Assembly: GCA_037176885.1 (NCBI GenBank)
Contig: JAWWNJ010000026.1
Location: 1,240,001-1,304,000 of the forward strand
Origin: Favolaschia claudopus
Lineage: Eukaryota > Basidiomycota > Agaricomycetes > Agaricales > Mycenaceae
Length of the DNA stretch: 64,000 nucleotides
Direction of reading: 5' to 3'
Below are positions 51,214-64,000 of this stretch, in pieces. Position numbers and translations under genes: made by a program. Position 1 is the first letter of the stretch, and each line of letters begins with the position of its first letter. The notes below the pieces were generated by a model, which was not told where the DNA came from, ran no database searches, and was given only the letters and a program-made list of their open reading frames with translations.

Positions 51214-53605
51214 ATGGATGATAAGCTCGTAGCTGTCTTCCTGCTTCTGTCTTGTTGTTTATGCTCGTACTGCTTTCTCCTTCGTCGGAAGAGCATTGTA
51301 GCTTGTATCCCTGGGCCGCCAGCGTCATCTTGGGTTTTTGGTGAATGAGTTTTAATCTAAGTCCTTCGAATTGCAATCCAATTTTTCCATCATCTTTCCA
51401 GGCCACATGAAGGATTTCCTGCTGCCTGATCAGTACGGCGATTTCGAGTATAGCTGGCAAAGAGAATATGGACAAGTGTACCGCATCAAGGGGTGCTTTG
51501 GGGTGAATGGCCGGAACCCTTCCTCTTATTCTTATCTATACCCAACGGATAATTGTCTGCAGGAAGATCGTCTGATGGTATCCGACCCAGTGGCTTTGCA
51601 GCATGTGCTCAACACGAACCTCTTCACCCACGGGCCCAGTCTTGAACAGTCAATGACCCTCGTATTTGACCCTCAAGCCGTCATGCCAGCGCATGGTATA
51701 CAATCCCTCTTTCAAATTTCAGCCGTATATGCTAATTGTACAATTGTGTGGTACTTAGGTGAAACACATAAACGCCTTCGTGCCGCACTGCAAGTCGGGT
51801 TCTCTGCGTCGGCCGTGCGCAGATATCAACCTTTGTTTCAGAATGTGGCTCGTAGCGTCAGTATGAATCTACTTGCGCATAAAACTGCTGACCCGGAAGC
51901 TCGTTTTCGCAGGTTACCGAACGATTGCAGAAAGTATGCGCTCTACTAGATTCAAGCACACCGACCGATATTCTACCGATCATGAGCGAAGCTTCGTTGA
52001 ATTCCATGAGTCAAGGTGGATTGTGAATGATTTATTTTTCTCCCATCCTCAGGTCCTATTGCAGTTCTTATGGGCTACTCAACAGAGGAACTCGGAAAAG
52101 ATTTCGTGTCAAATAATTCGAAGGTAATGTACGTCAATTGCTTTTCTTTTATATTGTTGTTCTTGCAGTGGTTCACGTGTAAAAAGGGCTCTTGCAGCGG
52201 CCCAATCCGAGCAGCAAATTTTAGCGAGCGCCGTTTCCAGCCACTTGCCCTTGTGGTGCTGGCGGGCGATAACTCAGCTTCCCATTCCAGGCTTCGATAT
52301 CATCCGCAATGCAAAAGTGTTTGCCAAGCGAGTTGGGCGGAAGGCCATCGCTGAGAAGTTGAATGCGGCACGAGAGGGAGTCGCGACTGACCCTCAAGCG
52401 CGGGCTGATGTGTTTGACCTGCTCTGTGTGTTATACCTAATTTCCAGAACGAGGCACGCTTTCTGAGATTTTCTAGTGAATATTGACCCGACATTATCAA
52501 AGAAACCTCCCAAGGCAGCGCTCACCCAAGAAGAGATCGCGTCTCAGACTGGTATGTATGGGGTCTTGATTTTTTAAAACTTAGTCCTCAACCAAAATCT
52601 CAACAGGAATCTTGTTCATCGCAGGCGAAGACACAACCACCAGTGCCCTTGTCTTTGCTTTGTTGGAACTGGCAGATCATCAGCAGTTCCAGGAAGAATT
52701 GCGTGCCGAGGTTCACCAGTTTGCGAAGATTGAATCAGATGATGCCGAGTTGAGTTATGACAATATGCCACTTTTGAATGCGTTCATCAAGGTCTGCCTG
52801 TATTCATGCTGTCCCTGTCATGTAGATACTAATGACTGAAACCGTCTTTCACCGAATTCACAGGAAACCCTCCGAAGAAACGCGCCAGGGTCATTCAACG
52901 ACAGGGCGGCCATCGTGGACACCGTATTACCTTTGACGAAGCCAATTCGGATCTCGAACGGGGAGGTGTTGCAACAGATACCAATACGAAAGGGACAGAT
53001 AGTGACCATAGCTACGGCGTCGTATCATAGGTGCGTCGTACTCCCCAAACTCGTTCATTCATACCGAACAACCGTTTGCAGAAATGAATCACTCTGGGGT
53101 GACGATATCGATGCTCATGAATTCAGGCCGTCGCGCTGGCTTGATGGAACAGCCTACCATGGGCGTGCTTTGGGTCCCTATGCGAATCTGTACGATTCAT
53201 ATTCATTACGCGCGTTTCGCTTTTCCCGATGCCACTGATTATTTTGTTTTTCCTAGGCTGACCTTCTTGGGTGGTCAGCGCGTCTGTCTCGGGTAAGTTT
53301 TTAAGCCTGAAACCTTGACTAACAAGAGAACTCATCAACCCTACAGATGGCGATTTGCGTGAGTCCTCCATCGATTCGGCGAAGTGTCGAATTCGAGGCT
53401 TATATTTACATGGATATCCGAACTAACAAATGGGATTCCTCATAGGCTTCTGGAGATGCAGGTTGTGCTCTTTGAATTGGTTGGAAATTTCCGTTTCACT
53501 CCCTCAAAAGATGGGCACCGCCTGCGGTCGCAGTTTGCGAATTCTCTCATGCCTATCTTGCCAGATGGTAATAGGGGCGCTCCGCTTACCGTCACTAGAT
53601 GCTAG
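51214..53605 (+). CDS. Cytochrome P450 monooxygenase, 545 aa
   Basis: Fourteen exons: 51214-51340, 51402-51502, 51563-51695, 51759-51856, 51913-52015, 52053-52128, 52169-52425, 52477-52551, 52607-52791, 52864-53030, 53082-53189, 53257-53292, 53347-53358 (12 nt), 53446-53605. All frames agree and there is no lesion. An N-terminal hydrophobic anchor (LVAVFLLLSCCLCSYCFLL) is followed by the proline hinge IPGPPASS. Motifs: I-helix FIAGEDTTTSA, K-helix ETLRR (ExxR), FRPSRWL, and the heme loop FLGGQRVCLG with Cys487. It is an ER-membrane haem-thiolate oxygenase that needs a P450 reductase. The substrate is unknown. A paralogue with the same exon pattern lies convergent at 62022. Confidence 0.94.
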
Positions 53606-53833
53606 ATGAACGTCATAGAGGAGAGTAGTTCTCTGGGTTTTGATCACTATTTCCGCAAATTTTGAATCGACGGCCCACCTCTCTCATAATACAGTTTATT
53701 CGTAAACTTCCCCGGGATGTGCTCTGTGTCTTCTAGACCCCTGTGTCATTTCAAGTACAATATATTCTATCTAAACTTCGATTAGGCATTTGTCCATACA
53801 TCAAGTCATAATCATCGCTCGTCTTCCAATTCT

Positions 53834-56730
53834 CTATGAAGACGAATCATCTACCGTCTCCTCAACCGACCCCCCATTCGAATCCTCCCTCTCCTTCTCC
53901 CTCTCCACCTCCATCTTCCTCCTCGCCGCTGCCTCCTTCCTCCTCTTCATCTTCAACTCCTCGATCTCCCGCTTCTCTTTCTCCTGCTTCTCGATCCACC
54001 CGCCAATCCCCTCCACCGCGCCTTCTGGATCGTTCTTACTCGTCAGGAGGTACCCCTGCAGCTGTGCGATCGAATACCGCGATGCGGGAATGGCGTCAGC
54101 GAAAGATTTTGCGAGGGCGGAGAGTCGTTCGGCGGATATTCGCTCGCCAGTGGTTTTGCTGAAGTAGCAGCCGATGGTGTTTTTGGAGGAGGAGGGCAAC
54201 TCGGGGTCGTATGGGTAGAAACGGTCAAACATTTGTTCAAGTTGTTCGGTCGTGGCGAGGCCATATTGGACCTGTGTCAATTTGAGCGAGATAGTCAGTA
54301 CAACGATGATACCAACAAACCTTGACATCCATGCGGCCGGGACGAATCAAAGCTACGAGAAGCAATCCGGTCAATTCACATTGCTTCTTTGAAAGATTCA
54401 ACCAACTCACCCGGATCCAACTGTTCAATATGATTCGTCTGCGCAAACGCGTCAGCTCTTCCTCTTTTCGAGCAGGCAAAGTAGGGGACGAACCGTAGCG
54501 AAAGTCAATCTTCCCTCTTCGCTCGCCACAGAATCTAGCACATTTAACAACCCCGCAAGTGTAACCTGCGATCGCGGCGGGATGGGTTCCCTGGGGATGA
54601 CATTGCCTTTCGCGTCCAACAAGGGTTCATCATCGGCGTCTTCATCGCGTGACGGGAAGGCGCAGTCGATGTCCCTATGGATAGGATGGATGAGTATATA
54701 TTTACACGAGGATAGTACAACTCACTCGATGAGAAGGATGCACCGGGCAGGTGTGTCGCGGATGAGGCGACCGAGGGTGTAGTCGTCGATCCTGAGGAGC
54801 GCGACATAGTTAGTTAGAATGAGTGAGATCGAAAAGGAACATACCCGGGTGCAGCGAGAGAAATAAAGTAGATTTCGAGTCCGAGTTCGCCAGCCTAAAG
54901 CACAAGTACGTCGATGAGCTATGATCAAAATTGCACGTAGGAGCGGAAAGAAGAGTGTTCACCAATGCGTGAATGGTTGAACTTGAAGTGAAGAGTCGAG
55001 TGAGTGCGTATTAAGTAAAGACAGGGATATAACCAAACCTTTTTCCCGTGCCAGGCTCCTGTTAATGCGGAAGAGATGTTCGTAAGTATGACAGAAATAA
55101 TTTTTTCACAATACGAACCCCGTATAGCAGATAACCTAGAAGATTCGACTGATAAAAAACAAACGAAGATTGAGAGGTATAAAGATAAACATACCACGCC
55201 GATGCGGAACCCCCGCAAACGTATACCACTCCTCGCTAGACAAAAACTCCCTCGCATCCTCCAAAATCGTCTCCTTCACGCCCCCAGGCAAAATCAACGT
55301 CGAAAACGCCCTGCGGTTCTTCGTCACTGCGCGCGCCCACGAGCCGTAATTGTCCGTAAGGTGGACGGTGACGCGCGAGATGGAGGCGGTGGTGTAGTGT
55401 ACTCTTGCGGCTTCGATGAATTGCGTGAGGATGGACTTGTCGCAGGAGTGGAGGAGGATGTTTATGGAGCCGCCTGACGTGCGGCCATTGCCGTCCTGCG
55501 GGGATGCGATTAGAAATCGTTAAAATAAAACGAGAGGTTGTTATAAGAGGACGACTACTCACCTCATACCCGATAACGAACTCCACCTGCATCCAGATTT
55601 CGCGCCACCGCAACCTTTGTTTCGTGTTCGACGACGGCACATACCGTACAGGTTGCTTCTTCGAGATGTCTTCATGATGATCGCGGTTCCAGCCTGCGTC
55701 GTTTTGTTTTGTGGATACGGTGAATTCGTTGGCGTCGCCCATGACATTGAGGGATTGCAGGTAATCGAGGACCCAGTCGTAGCTGAAGTCCGCTGTTGTT
55801 GGAAGGAAAGCAAGCACATGAGCGCGACAGCAAGAAGACATGGGATCACGGTGCTCACCTTGATTGAAGTGCCCAACGATTAAGGATTGAGACTGTATGT
55901 ATTGAATGATGCATTCAATGATGAATTCAAAGATAGATCGACAAGAATACACACCCAATCATAGTCTTGTCTCGGTGGTGGTTGGAGAGAACCACGATAA
56001 AATGTTCGTGCTTCCTGCACAAACTCGTCCAAAACACTTCGATTCCGACTCCACACCTGCAGCGTCAATGTCGAAGCACCCTCCTTCTCATCCTTGCTAA
56101 TCGTGATCCAATGCTTTCGCCTCCAATGGAAAAGTTCTGGCTCGTGAGCGCTTGGCTCGTAGATGATATCGGGGTATCCGTCGGCGCCGTTGAGAGCGAG
56201 ATCCCGGTTGGCGACCTTCTCGGCGTTCCGGGCGACGACGCGGAATGTCCGGGAGCGATTCCAAACCTTGTGGTGGTCGATGTACGCGGAGACCCATTCG
56301 TAGCTTAGCTCGCCTTGCTTGAACGATGCCTTGTTCAACGGTCATTCTTGGTCGGTTTTCGGGACTAAATCACGCAACATACCTTGACAAGGAAAACTGA
56401 GAGGGCGCAATCAGCTTCAGTGGTATTTAGATGAAAGGGGAAAACGCACAGCTGTTGACGGTAGAAACCATCTTAGCGCCCACTACGCGGCCCCTGACGA
56501 CGCACAGGATGGGGTAAGCAAGGAAAGAGGAAAAACGAGGCAGGGAGCGGGGGTGCGTACGTCTCGACGATGGTGCCCAAAAAGATGAATCGCACAAGTT
56601 CAGCAACTTGAGGGTTGCCCATGACCTGTTTGATCAAAAGGATGAGTGCGCGGAAAACTTGCTTCCATGGGCGACCGGTTGCAGTTTTGACGCGGCGTAG
56701 AGCGCGAATGAGGGCGCTGACGCCAGCCAT
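53834..56730 (-). CDS. BCS1-like AAA ATPase, with an apparent frame break at Walker A
   Basis: Many small exons on the minus strand. The N-terminus is MAGVSALIRALRRV; the BCS1 N-terminal domain follows (ELSYEWVSAYIDHH, RTFRVVARN, LTLQVWSRNRSVLDEFV; then GGSINILLHSCDKSIL and WYTFAGVPHRRGYLLYG). The AAA core has Walker A EPGTGK, STIHALAGELGLEIY, Walker B CILLIEDIDCAF, GLLNVLDSVASEEGRLTFATTNH and LIRPGRMDV. The C-terminus is a long charged helix. BCS1 proteins translocate folded proteins across the mitochondrial inner membrane; basidiomycetes have many divergent copies. The exon ending at 55039 is in phase 0, but the next (54981-54963) needs two carried bases. One extra A in the run 55040-55044 would explain this. 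It is therefore either a pseudogene or a homopolymer sequence error. Confidence 0.85.
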
Positions 56731-59700
56731 GGTGGGGAGAAGGTAGTGAGGAGGTGGTAGGAGGGTGAGGGTGGATCTGTCGAGCTTAAGAATGTCCCTG
56801 GAGGACTCCTAACACGTTGACAAGGCTGACAAGGTGTGACTTGGACAGAATGCTGTTGACTCGATCGAAGACGGACTTGAAGGTGAAGGACAGGACAGAG
56901 CGCGCGCGGTGCCACTGCGTGACTGCGTCCGCGTTCAGCGAGCCGTGCAGAGTCACCTTGATGCCACCGAGATTTTTATCTGCCGTCGGCTCCGAGCGCT
57001 ACAAGCGGATCAGCCCAGCGCAGATCATTGATGGCGGTGTCGACATAAATAGCCACGACTGCCACCCCCCGAAGTTCGCCAGTACCTGCCAGTACGATAA
57101 CTGTGAAAATCCTGCTATGTATAAAGCACCGGTGCTTTCTGATGTTCTTCGATATTCCTTCTCTTTACAACTTTTCCATTTCTTCGGTGGAAATGGGTTG
57201 ACTCCCAGTTTGGTTGGGGTGTCATTACTATGATTCAGAACTTATGCTAAGCTTGCCTCGATAGAATAAAAACGTGTACCGCCCAGCTTGAGTGTTCTGG
57301 AACACATTCGCAGGGTTTGTAATGCAGACCGGATTATTTCCTTTCTTGGAACGTTGGACGAGCAAGATTTCCTATTATGGACTGGCCTGCAAATTGAGAC
57401 GGTAACCAGCCGTCACTCGAACTGCTTGAAGCCCTCAGAGACTGGATCAATTGGTTTAGGGCTTGTAGCAACAGCTCGACATGACATACATAATCCCTGC
57501 GAACTCACAAATATGTATCGAGGTCGAGTTTCGGACACAAATTGTGAATAAATGCATAGACAGCATACCATATTCACTTTGTTGATCAGTAGTCTCGGTC
57601 CTTTGAACCTTTCTTCTCCCCTGCTTTGCCCTGGGGCCGTTTCCGTCGGATTTTGCCATCAGTGCTCAGTGATCACAGTTAATTTGCCCCGCCCGTGTCA
57701 AATTGCTTCATTGAGCAAGTGAATGACGGGAGAATAGCATTTCTCTCGATGAAGGAGCAAAGCAAAAGATAGTCAACTTTACGAACGCAGTAAATTGGAA
57801 CGTTGCCAGTGATCAAGCGATAGTCACGCAGTCACAGACCGTGACTCTCCCTCCAATGAACCAGTGCCACTCAGCACCACAACCCAAACTGCTAGACCCC
57901 AGCTTCAGTTTCAACGTTATATCAATGCTGCTCCGCATTCTGTCTCATACCTGCTAGCTTGATCTTGAGGCCCAAGAGATCCAGAATCAGAGAATGAAGC
58001 ATCCGAATGAAGAGTTTTTTCGTGCGATTCGATTGGACTTGGACCGTTCGACTGTCAAGTTATACGAATATCGACAACTCTGAACTGTCTATAAGTGCTC
58101 ACCTGGCCCGTTGACTTTCATTTCTCTCGACTGTACCTGGTGCGTCTACTGTCACCTTCAAAATCGCTGCACATTCTAACCACAAAATTCCTCAATTGCA
58201 GTTACTTTCTCTACGAAACCTGTGTCGCTGCACACCTGCGTGGATAGGAGTAGAACCCAGCTATACTTGCAACGCGTTATCTATCCGGCTTCTCGCTTCA
58301 GACTTCCCTACACGAAGGTGCGTTTGTCTTTGCCTGATGCCCCGCGAAACTCTTCCATTCCGACTGACCAACTCGTTTTCAGGCGTGACCCTCGAACCTA
58401 CGGTGCAGCTGTACCACATCGGCCCGGTGGCGCTCGATGATAGTCTGGAACAACTCTGTGTGTGTATGACAGGGTTTGTGGGCGGGTGGCGAGGAGAATC
58501 AGGGGATGGAAAACACAAGGATATCCTTTGCGCTTTTGGTGGTACGCATAATACACTCCCTGCTCCCCACTTTCGTCTCACTGAAATGCTCGACATTGCA
58601 GCGCTCTGGGATCTATGCCTGCAGGCAGATGTCTGCTGCCTCCGCCAAGCTCTTCACAGTCGGGTCAGCGTTTCTCACCGCTATCCCGCTCCTCTGACGC
58701 CCTTCGTCGCCGCCGCGCAACTAGCAAATTGCCTCTTCACACTTCTCTTTCTCGATGATTGGGCGGACGAGCGAGATTCAGCTATTTACATCTCATGCTT
58801 GACACCCGTTACTCAAGCCCAATATCGACACCCGCCTTCACGCATGCTGAGCTTTGCTCTGCGTAGGCGCCATCAGCTCAGCTCCGCAGGTGTTTTCACC
58901 GCCACGTCACATAGGCAAATCGTTTCTTTTGAGTCATGTAAAGCCGCAGGAGTCGTTTTGTGCGTCGCATGGATTCGGACCCGTATCGAAGTGGGTCATG
59001 CCATGCACGTCGCTGAGCGTTTCAAGACTGGGATGGGGGGAAAAGATGCGGGAGGTGAGGACTGCAAGTTGCTGGGCTCGGTACGTGCGCTGGCACTTCC
59101 GCATTCGCCACTCCCTTGGCTGATTCCCTTCCTTCCTTCTGCAGTGCTGCGCGCTGAACGTCAACCTCTTGCTGGTCTCCACCTCTACGCCGTCGCGCAC
59201 GTACGAAGGCCTCCGTCGATGAGCTGCGGATCCAGACGCATGCGCGGCGAGGAAAACAAGGAGCGAAGAGGAGACTTGGCGTGTCTGTCACTTTCCCAGC
59301 CCGGCTCGGGGTCTGCCAATGGCATGGTGAGTCCGTATAACCAGCCCTTCGACGTTTCATCTGACGCATCAGGGGCTCGGCAGTCCAGTGCTGGCAGTTC
59401 CCAAGATTTACTATACAAGCCCTCCTCTACAAGTCAGGTCTATACACGCCCGCCGGCTCGTTGACGTCTGCTGGGCTCTTCCTCCATACGCAGAGGGCGG
59501 CCTCCCGTGTCTTGCGACGAGCACGTCGAGCGGTGCGTGGATTCGGAGGGCGGATAACCAGCTCTGCAAGGCGGCCACGAGAGGCGTCGTATGTTCCTAC
59601 GTCCTTTCGGCCTTTGCACCGGCACGTAGAACGTCCGCCACAAGTGGTATAGCATCCCCATCCCCATCACCTCCCGCCGCTGGAGCATCGCGCAACCTTC

Positions 59701-62021
59701 TTGATACCTTCCCACCACTCTCGTCGTCGCCCCAGCATATCCCTGCGCCGCTCTCATGAAACCGCTCGATTCCGTCAGCTTCCCCACCAGCCGCTCAAAT
59801 GTCTTAGAACGGCGGTATATCGTACCCACCACCTTCATTTCGTGCGCACTTCTACCCAAATAATCCCCGCCGCTGTGGGCTCGTACAGCCTCTGCCGATA
59901 CCGCACCTGTACCCTGTCGATGATGTTCCTCGGGAAGTCCAGCACTGACTAGTCCGATCTCTGGACAAACAAACCAGCCCCCTTCGCCCATCCACAGCGC
60001 GTGATCCATGCACGCACGTCCGCCCTGCGACCTCTCTGGACGCTTTGAGTAGAATGGCGAGCGACGCACCCGTGAGACTCGACGGCACCGAGTACGCTCC
60101 CAGACGGTACGGGACGCTGGTGCCTTTAGAGACGTGGATGCCTGAACACCGCAAGGCGACAGCGGTGAGCGGCGCGGCGTGCAGACGCTGCCGCTGGCGT
60201 GTGGAGGTAGGGGTTATGGTGCAAGCGAGCTGTATCTTGTAAAGATAATGGATGGGAAGGGTGCATATCTCCATGAGAGTCGGTCGCAGGCGGCGGCTAT
60301 GCTGCGTAATGGGGAAGCGGCGGTGGGACAGGTGGACCGCGGGAGGCGGAGCTGGGGTCATGTCTTCCGGTCCACTGATTGCGTGCTGGAAGTGCTGCTG
60401 ACGACACCGCAGGTGAATCCAGCCCGCACAAGCTGATCGGTATATCGGGAATATAACGAGGGGAGACGACTGGCATGGCAAGGAGAGGAGCATCCTGCCG
60501 CCTCATCTTGTGGCTGAGCGGAGCGACCTTACCTTCTCGCGGCGCGGGTAGCGATGTTAGTACAGCCCAGAAGCTGCGAGAAGGAGGATACAGTATATAT
60601 GTGGCAGCTGGCTCGAGGAGGGAGCCCCCGCTGGTTAGCTGATGAGGCCAAGTAACCCGGAGTGAAGTCGAAGTCTACTTACTTCAATTTCGACCAGGTT
60701 CGGCGCGGTAAAGTGTCGTGAAGCTGTACCAATATTCAGTCAAGGGTGGTGGCGACGCAGCCAGAATGTCGTCTTCGTTGTCATCCGTGTCGTGACACCA
60801 TCATTGTATCCTCGAGCGATATCGCGGGCGGCGGTAACGACCGTGATCTTTCTTTCGTGTCACCGTTGCAGTACCGTTGCGCGTGCTAGTCGAGCTTAGC
60901 CAAGTTGGCTGTGATGAGCGCACAGTAGATACGTTCGAGACTTCGGAAGTAGTACTAGCCGCGTTGTCAGAGGTTGTTCGTTGACGCGGGTGCGCGGTAT
61001 GAGGCGCTGGCGCTGGCAGGGCGTTTTTCGGGCTCAGTGTAAGCTGTAGCAAAGTCTGGGGAGCACGTAGAAGGAACAGGAACAAACAATACGACCATGT
61101 TCATATTCCTCGTTCTGATTTCCAAACCACATCTGGGCTGTATTTCTCTGTGCCGAATGCATATGGACGCTGAAGCCCATGTTATTTCTCTGGATTCAGA
61201 CTGGATTTTTCGGACAATTCCACTTGGGGCAGACATTCGGCGCGGGATGGCGAGGAGTATCATGCAGGCGCGAAGATACGCATTAGATTTCTCGACGGTT
61301 GGCATGTCTTGTCTTGAATCCAGTACGCTGCACTGAAGTCGCCGTTCCAAGACTCCGGAACCATTTTTGAACGAGTGAAGCGGATTTTTCTCCCTCGCAT
61401 CACAACGAACTCTGGGAGTCTGTTCAACCCCCTCATCGCGTCAAATGAATTCCGGTGCCATTCAGTCGATCGAGCAAAAAAAATAAGTAGTGTAGTTCCC
61501 AATCGCCGATTAGTTGGCGGGAACCGGACTCGAAACCAAGGTCCCTGGTTGTCGAAAAGGGGTATGTAAAAGCTGATTTTTTTCTTTGGAAGGGTGCGAG
61601 TTCGATGTACACAACCGTTCGACGAAGGGGAATACGATAGCGTTGAGTCGCAAGAGGAAATACGGGCCGAGGAGGACTGTGCCAGGTTGATTCGACACCT
61701 CATTATGATGATTACTATTATACTATGTGATCCCACATTTCTCGTCGCGGTTCGATTACTTAGTTGAATGTATCGAGTTCATCTTCTTGAGGAAAACAAA
61801 GAAATATTCGACGCATCCCGTAATCTGTGATCACGGGACCTTGGTTCTCGACCATCTTTCCTTTTCCGTAACTTTGGACGAGCAAAATTTCCCTTTTCGG
61901 CAACCCCCAACTTGAACACCGACAAGATTGTTGATTCTCTGTACCGCACAAAATATCCCAGCGCCCACCGCAAAGAGACCTTATTTTTCAGACAATCTTC
62001 GATTCAATAACTTGACAATCG
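56731..62021. other. Five kilobases without recognised genes
   Basis: Several ORFs overlap in this GC-rich stretch: 58196-59464 plus (422 codons), 59440-60069 minus (209 codons) and 59852-60493 minus (213 codons). None shows a family motif, consistent intron structure or biased composition that I can defend. The P450 and BCS1 genes face into or flank it. A short similarity links about 57338-57376 to 61850-61891 (GGACGAGCAARATTTCC core). Confidence 0.45.
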
Positions 62022-64000
62022 TTAACATCGAGTAACGGCAAGCGGTGCACCCCTCGTCCCATCTGGCAGAACCGGCATAAGAGTATTCGCAAATCGCGCC
62101 CGCAACTGGTGTTGTTTGTCTTCCGAGGAAGTGAAATAGAACTTTCCAACCAGTTGAAAGAGGAGAACTTGCATCTCCAACAGACTATCCAAATCCAGAT
62201 TTGTTAGTATGTATCATTGTACATCTGAAACGGAAGACTAACGCAAATCGCCATCTGTAAGTTCGTACAATTAATTGGGTGCTCAGATATCATCGAAGGG
62301 CAAAAGATTCAAACCCACCCAAGACAGACACGCTGCCCGCCGAGAAAGCTTAACCTAGGTAAAACAAAAAAGCGTTGAGTGCGATTGTATTATTCTACAT
62401 GAAAGCAGCTCACAAATTTGCATACGGCCCCAGAGCACGCCCGTGGAACGCCGTCCCGTCGAGCCAGCGCGAGGGTCTGAATTCATGCGCATCATCGCCC
62501 CAGAGGGCTTCGTTTCTGTCACCGCGTCGTTAACGTTGTTCAGTGTGCAATATATATCATGTGCTCGGCCTGGAAAGTCCGACCCACCGATGATACGACG
62601 CCGCAGCCACAATCACAACCTGCCCTTTGCGAATTGGTATCGAATCCGCCATCTCTCCAGTTGAAAGCCGAATTGGATTCGTTAGAGGCAACACTGTGTC
62701 CACGATGGCTGCCCGCTCTTGCGCTGCGCCGGGTGTGTTTATTCTGAGTGATTCCTATGTAAGAGTTGGTAGACAAGATATTTCAACCGTCTCGAAGGAA
62801 CGAAAGAAGGAAGCATGAAACCGAACCTTGATCAACGCATTCAAAAGCGGCATATTATCGTAACTGAACCCCGCCTCCGACTTTAATTTGATTTTAGAAA
62901 ACTGGTCTATTTCAGCGCGGAGTTCATCCTGGAATGACTGATGCTTTGCGAGTTCGAGTAATGCGAATACGATGGCGCTGGTCGTTGTTTCTTCCCCTGC
63001 GATGAAAAAGGTTCCTAGCGATCGTTTTGATGAGAGTCAATTTTTTTTCAACTGAAAAAAGGAAAGGAAATGAAAACAGCAACAATCATATACTACTCAC
63101 CAGTCTGAGAAGCGAGCTCTTCATGCGTGAGAACGGCTTTTTGAGGTTTGTTTGATGACGTGGGGCGAATATTCACTTCGAATTGACAAGTGTAAGCATA
63201 AATAAGGGAAAAGAGCCAGAAGATTCGAGTCGACTACAGTATTACTCACGTAGCAAATCAAACACATCTCCTTGGAATTCCGATGTCGATTCAGAAACTC
63301 CTCCCTCTTGCACCCGGGCCGCGGCCAGCTTTTCCCGAATCGCCTTCCATCCAACTTGTTTCGCAAACACCTTCGCGTTGCGAATCAAATCGAAACCTGG
63401 GATTCCGGGGAGGTGAGTTAGCAAGCGCCAAAACCGGTGGGGGAGGTGGCTGGTGATGGCGCTGGCGAGGAGTTGGGTGGGAGAGTGGGTGCTGCGAGGG
63501 ACCTAGTTTAAAGTGTTGAAGTGAGTTGAAATTTCTTGTCAAAATCATAGAAGGAAGGAACCGGACGTACAAAACCTTGGCGTTATTCGTGACGAAATCT
63601 TTGCCTAGTTCTTTTGTTGAGTAGCTGAGGAGTGCTGAAAACAATTCGACAAGAGATGTGTGGAAACGATAAAATGGAATTATTCAATGCGTGCGGGAAC
63701 CTACCTTGGCTCATCGAGTTCAACGAAGCCTCGGCGATGATGGGTAGCATATCTGTCGTGTGCCGTCTGAATTCAAAGCGCAGATTTTATTTAGTTGTTC
63801 AGTGAGCTAGGAAAAAGGTTTGAGTCGATTTAATTTGGTTTCTTGCTTGGTTGATATTCAATATGGAGGAGGCACGTACCCTACGCGCAACACGCTCGAA
63901 TAGAGGCTGATACCCGCGCACTGCGGAGGCAGTGAAGCCGACTTGCGTCGCTGCGCGGAGGCGTTTGTGTCTTGAGCCTAGTATCAATTCGGATAATACC
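62022..64000 (-). pseudogene. Cytochrome P450 paralogue, 5' end beyond window, 1-nt deletion in exon 5
   Basis: Homologous to the P450 at 51214-53605, with the same exon layout. Exons as read: 63880 upward (partial, HKRLRAATQVGFTASAVRGYQPLFERVARR), 63806-63705, 63634-63576, 63502-63250, 63175-63101, 63014-62827, 62754-62588, 62515-62414, 62354-62319, 62254-62243, 62184-62022. Motifs are kept: FIAGEETTTSA, ESLR (ExxR), FRPSRWL, FLGGQRVCLG. The exon 63806-63705 is 102 nt against 103 in the intact copy. Its frame breaks after NSDGT, with a stop soon after. An alternative AG at 63768-63767 does not restore phase. So it is probably a recent pseudogene. Confidence 0.85.

Noticed and set aside
58196..59464. 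422-codon ORF as a gene
   Set aside because: No family motif, composition shifts along its length, overlapping open frames on the other strand in the same GC-rich region.
59440..60493. 209- and 213-codon minus-strand ORFs
   Set aside because: Overlap each other and opposite ORFs, and no recognisable domain or splice structure.
57330..61900. Direct repeat pair around 57338-57376 and 61850-61891
   Set aside because: Only a core of about 20-35 bp is similar, with several mismatches; could be chance or an old relic. No element ends are visible.

Overview
This window is nuclear DNA of a filamentous fungus, almost certainly a mushroom-forming basidiomycete (Agaricomycetes). Genes carry many 45-60 nt GT-AG introns, and several families typical of that group are present: KDZ transposase, integrase-core protein, fungal alpha-kinase, Helitron, large P450 families. 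I saw no rRNA, tRNA, CRISPR array or bacterial-type operon. All annotation below was made by reading the sequence; no database search was run.

Layout. (1) 1-2233: the 3' end of a polyketide synthase (ketoreductase, two tandem carrier domains, thioesterase-like domain). (2) About 3.98-22.6 kb: a Helitron on the minus strand, cut into pieces by two younger LTR retroelements. A Copia element (7089-11859, minus strand, two identical 232-bp LTRs, duplication CAACA) lies inside the helicase gene. A non-autonomous LTR element (14415-20399, plus strand, 370/371-bp LTRs) carries one unexplained 1053-codon ORF. When each insert is removed, the Helitron reading frame rejoins at the target-site duplication. 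(3) 24051-50589: a 26.5-kb element bounded by 110-bp terminal inverted repeats and a perfect 7-bp duplication AATAGGG. Its own genes are a divergent pair: a seven-exon integrase-core (DDE) gene and a ten-exon alpha-kinase gene, sharing a promoter full of TGACTC boxes. (4) Nested in the second intron of the alpha-kinase gene is a 20.6-kb KDZ element (27409-48016, duplication TTCTTAA). It contains an intact ten-exon KDZ transposase and a cargo of seven further genes: a RING protein, a 135-aa protein, a 977-aa protein with a degenerate TET/JBP-like C-terminus, a small basic protein, two proteins with RNase H1 N-terminal (viroplasmin-like) domains and an 857-aa acidic/proline-rich nuclear-type protein. 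It also holds a cyclin pseudogene fragment and 68-bp tandem repeats. (5) 51-64 kb: a chromosomal-looking stretch with an intact 14-exon cytochrome P450, a BCS1-like AAA ATPase with an apparent frame break at its Walker A motif, about 5 kb without recognisable genes, and a convergent P450 paralogue with a 1-nt deletion that runs off the window.

The main story is nesting. A probably undescribed integrase plus alpha-kinase transposon was entered by a gene-carrying KDZ transposon, and a Helitron next door received two LTR elements. Both large elements are delimited here from the sequence itself (inverted repeats, duplications, restored intron and reading frames).
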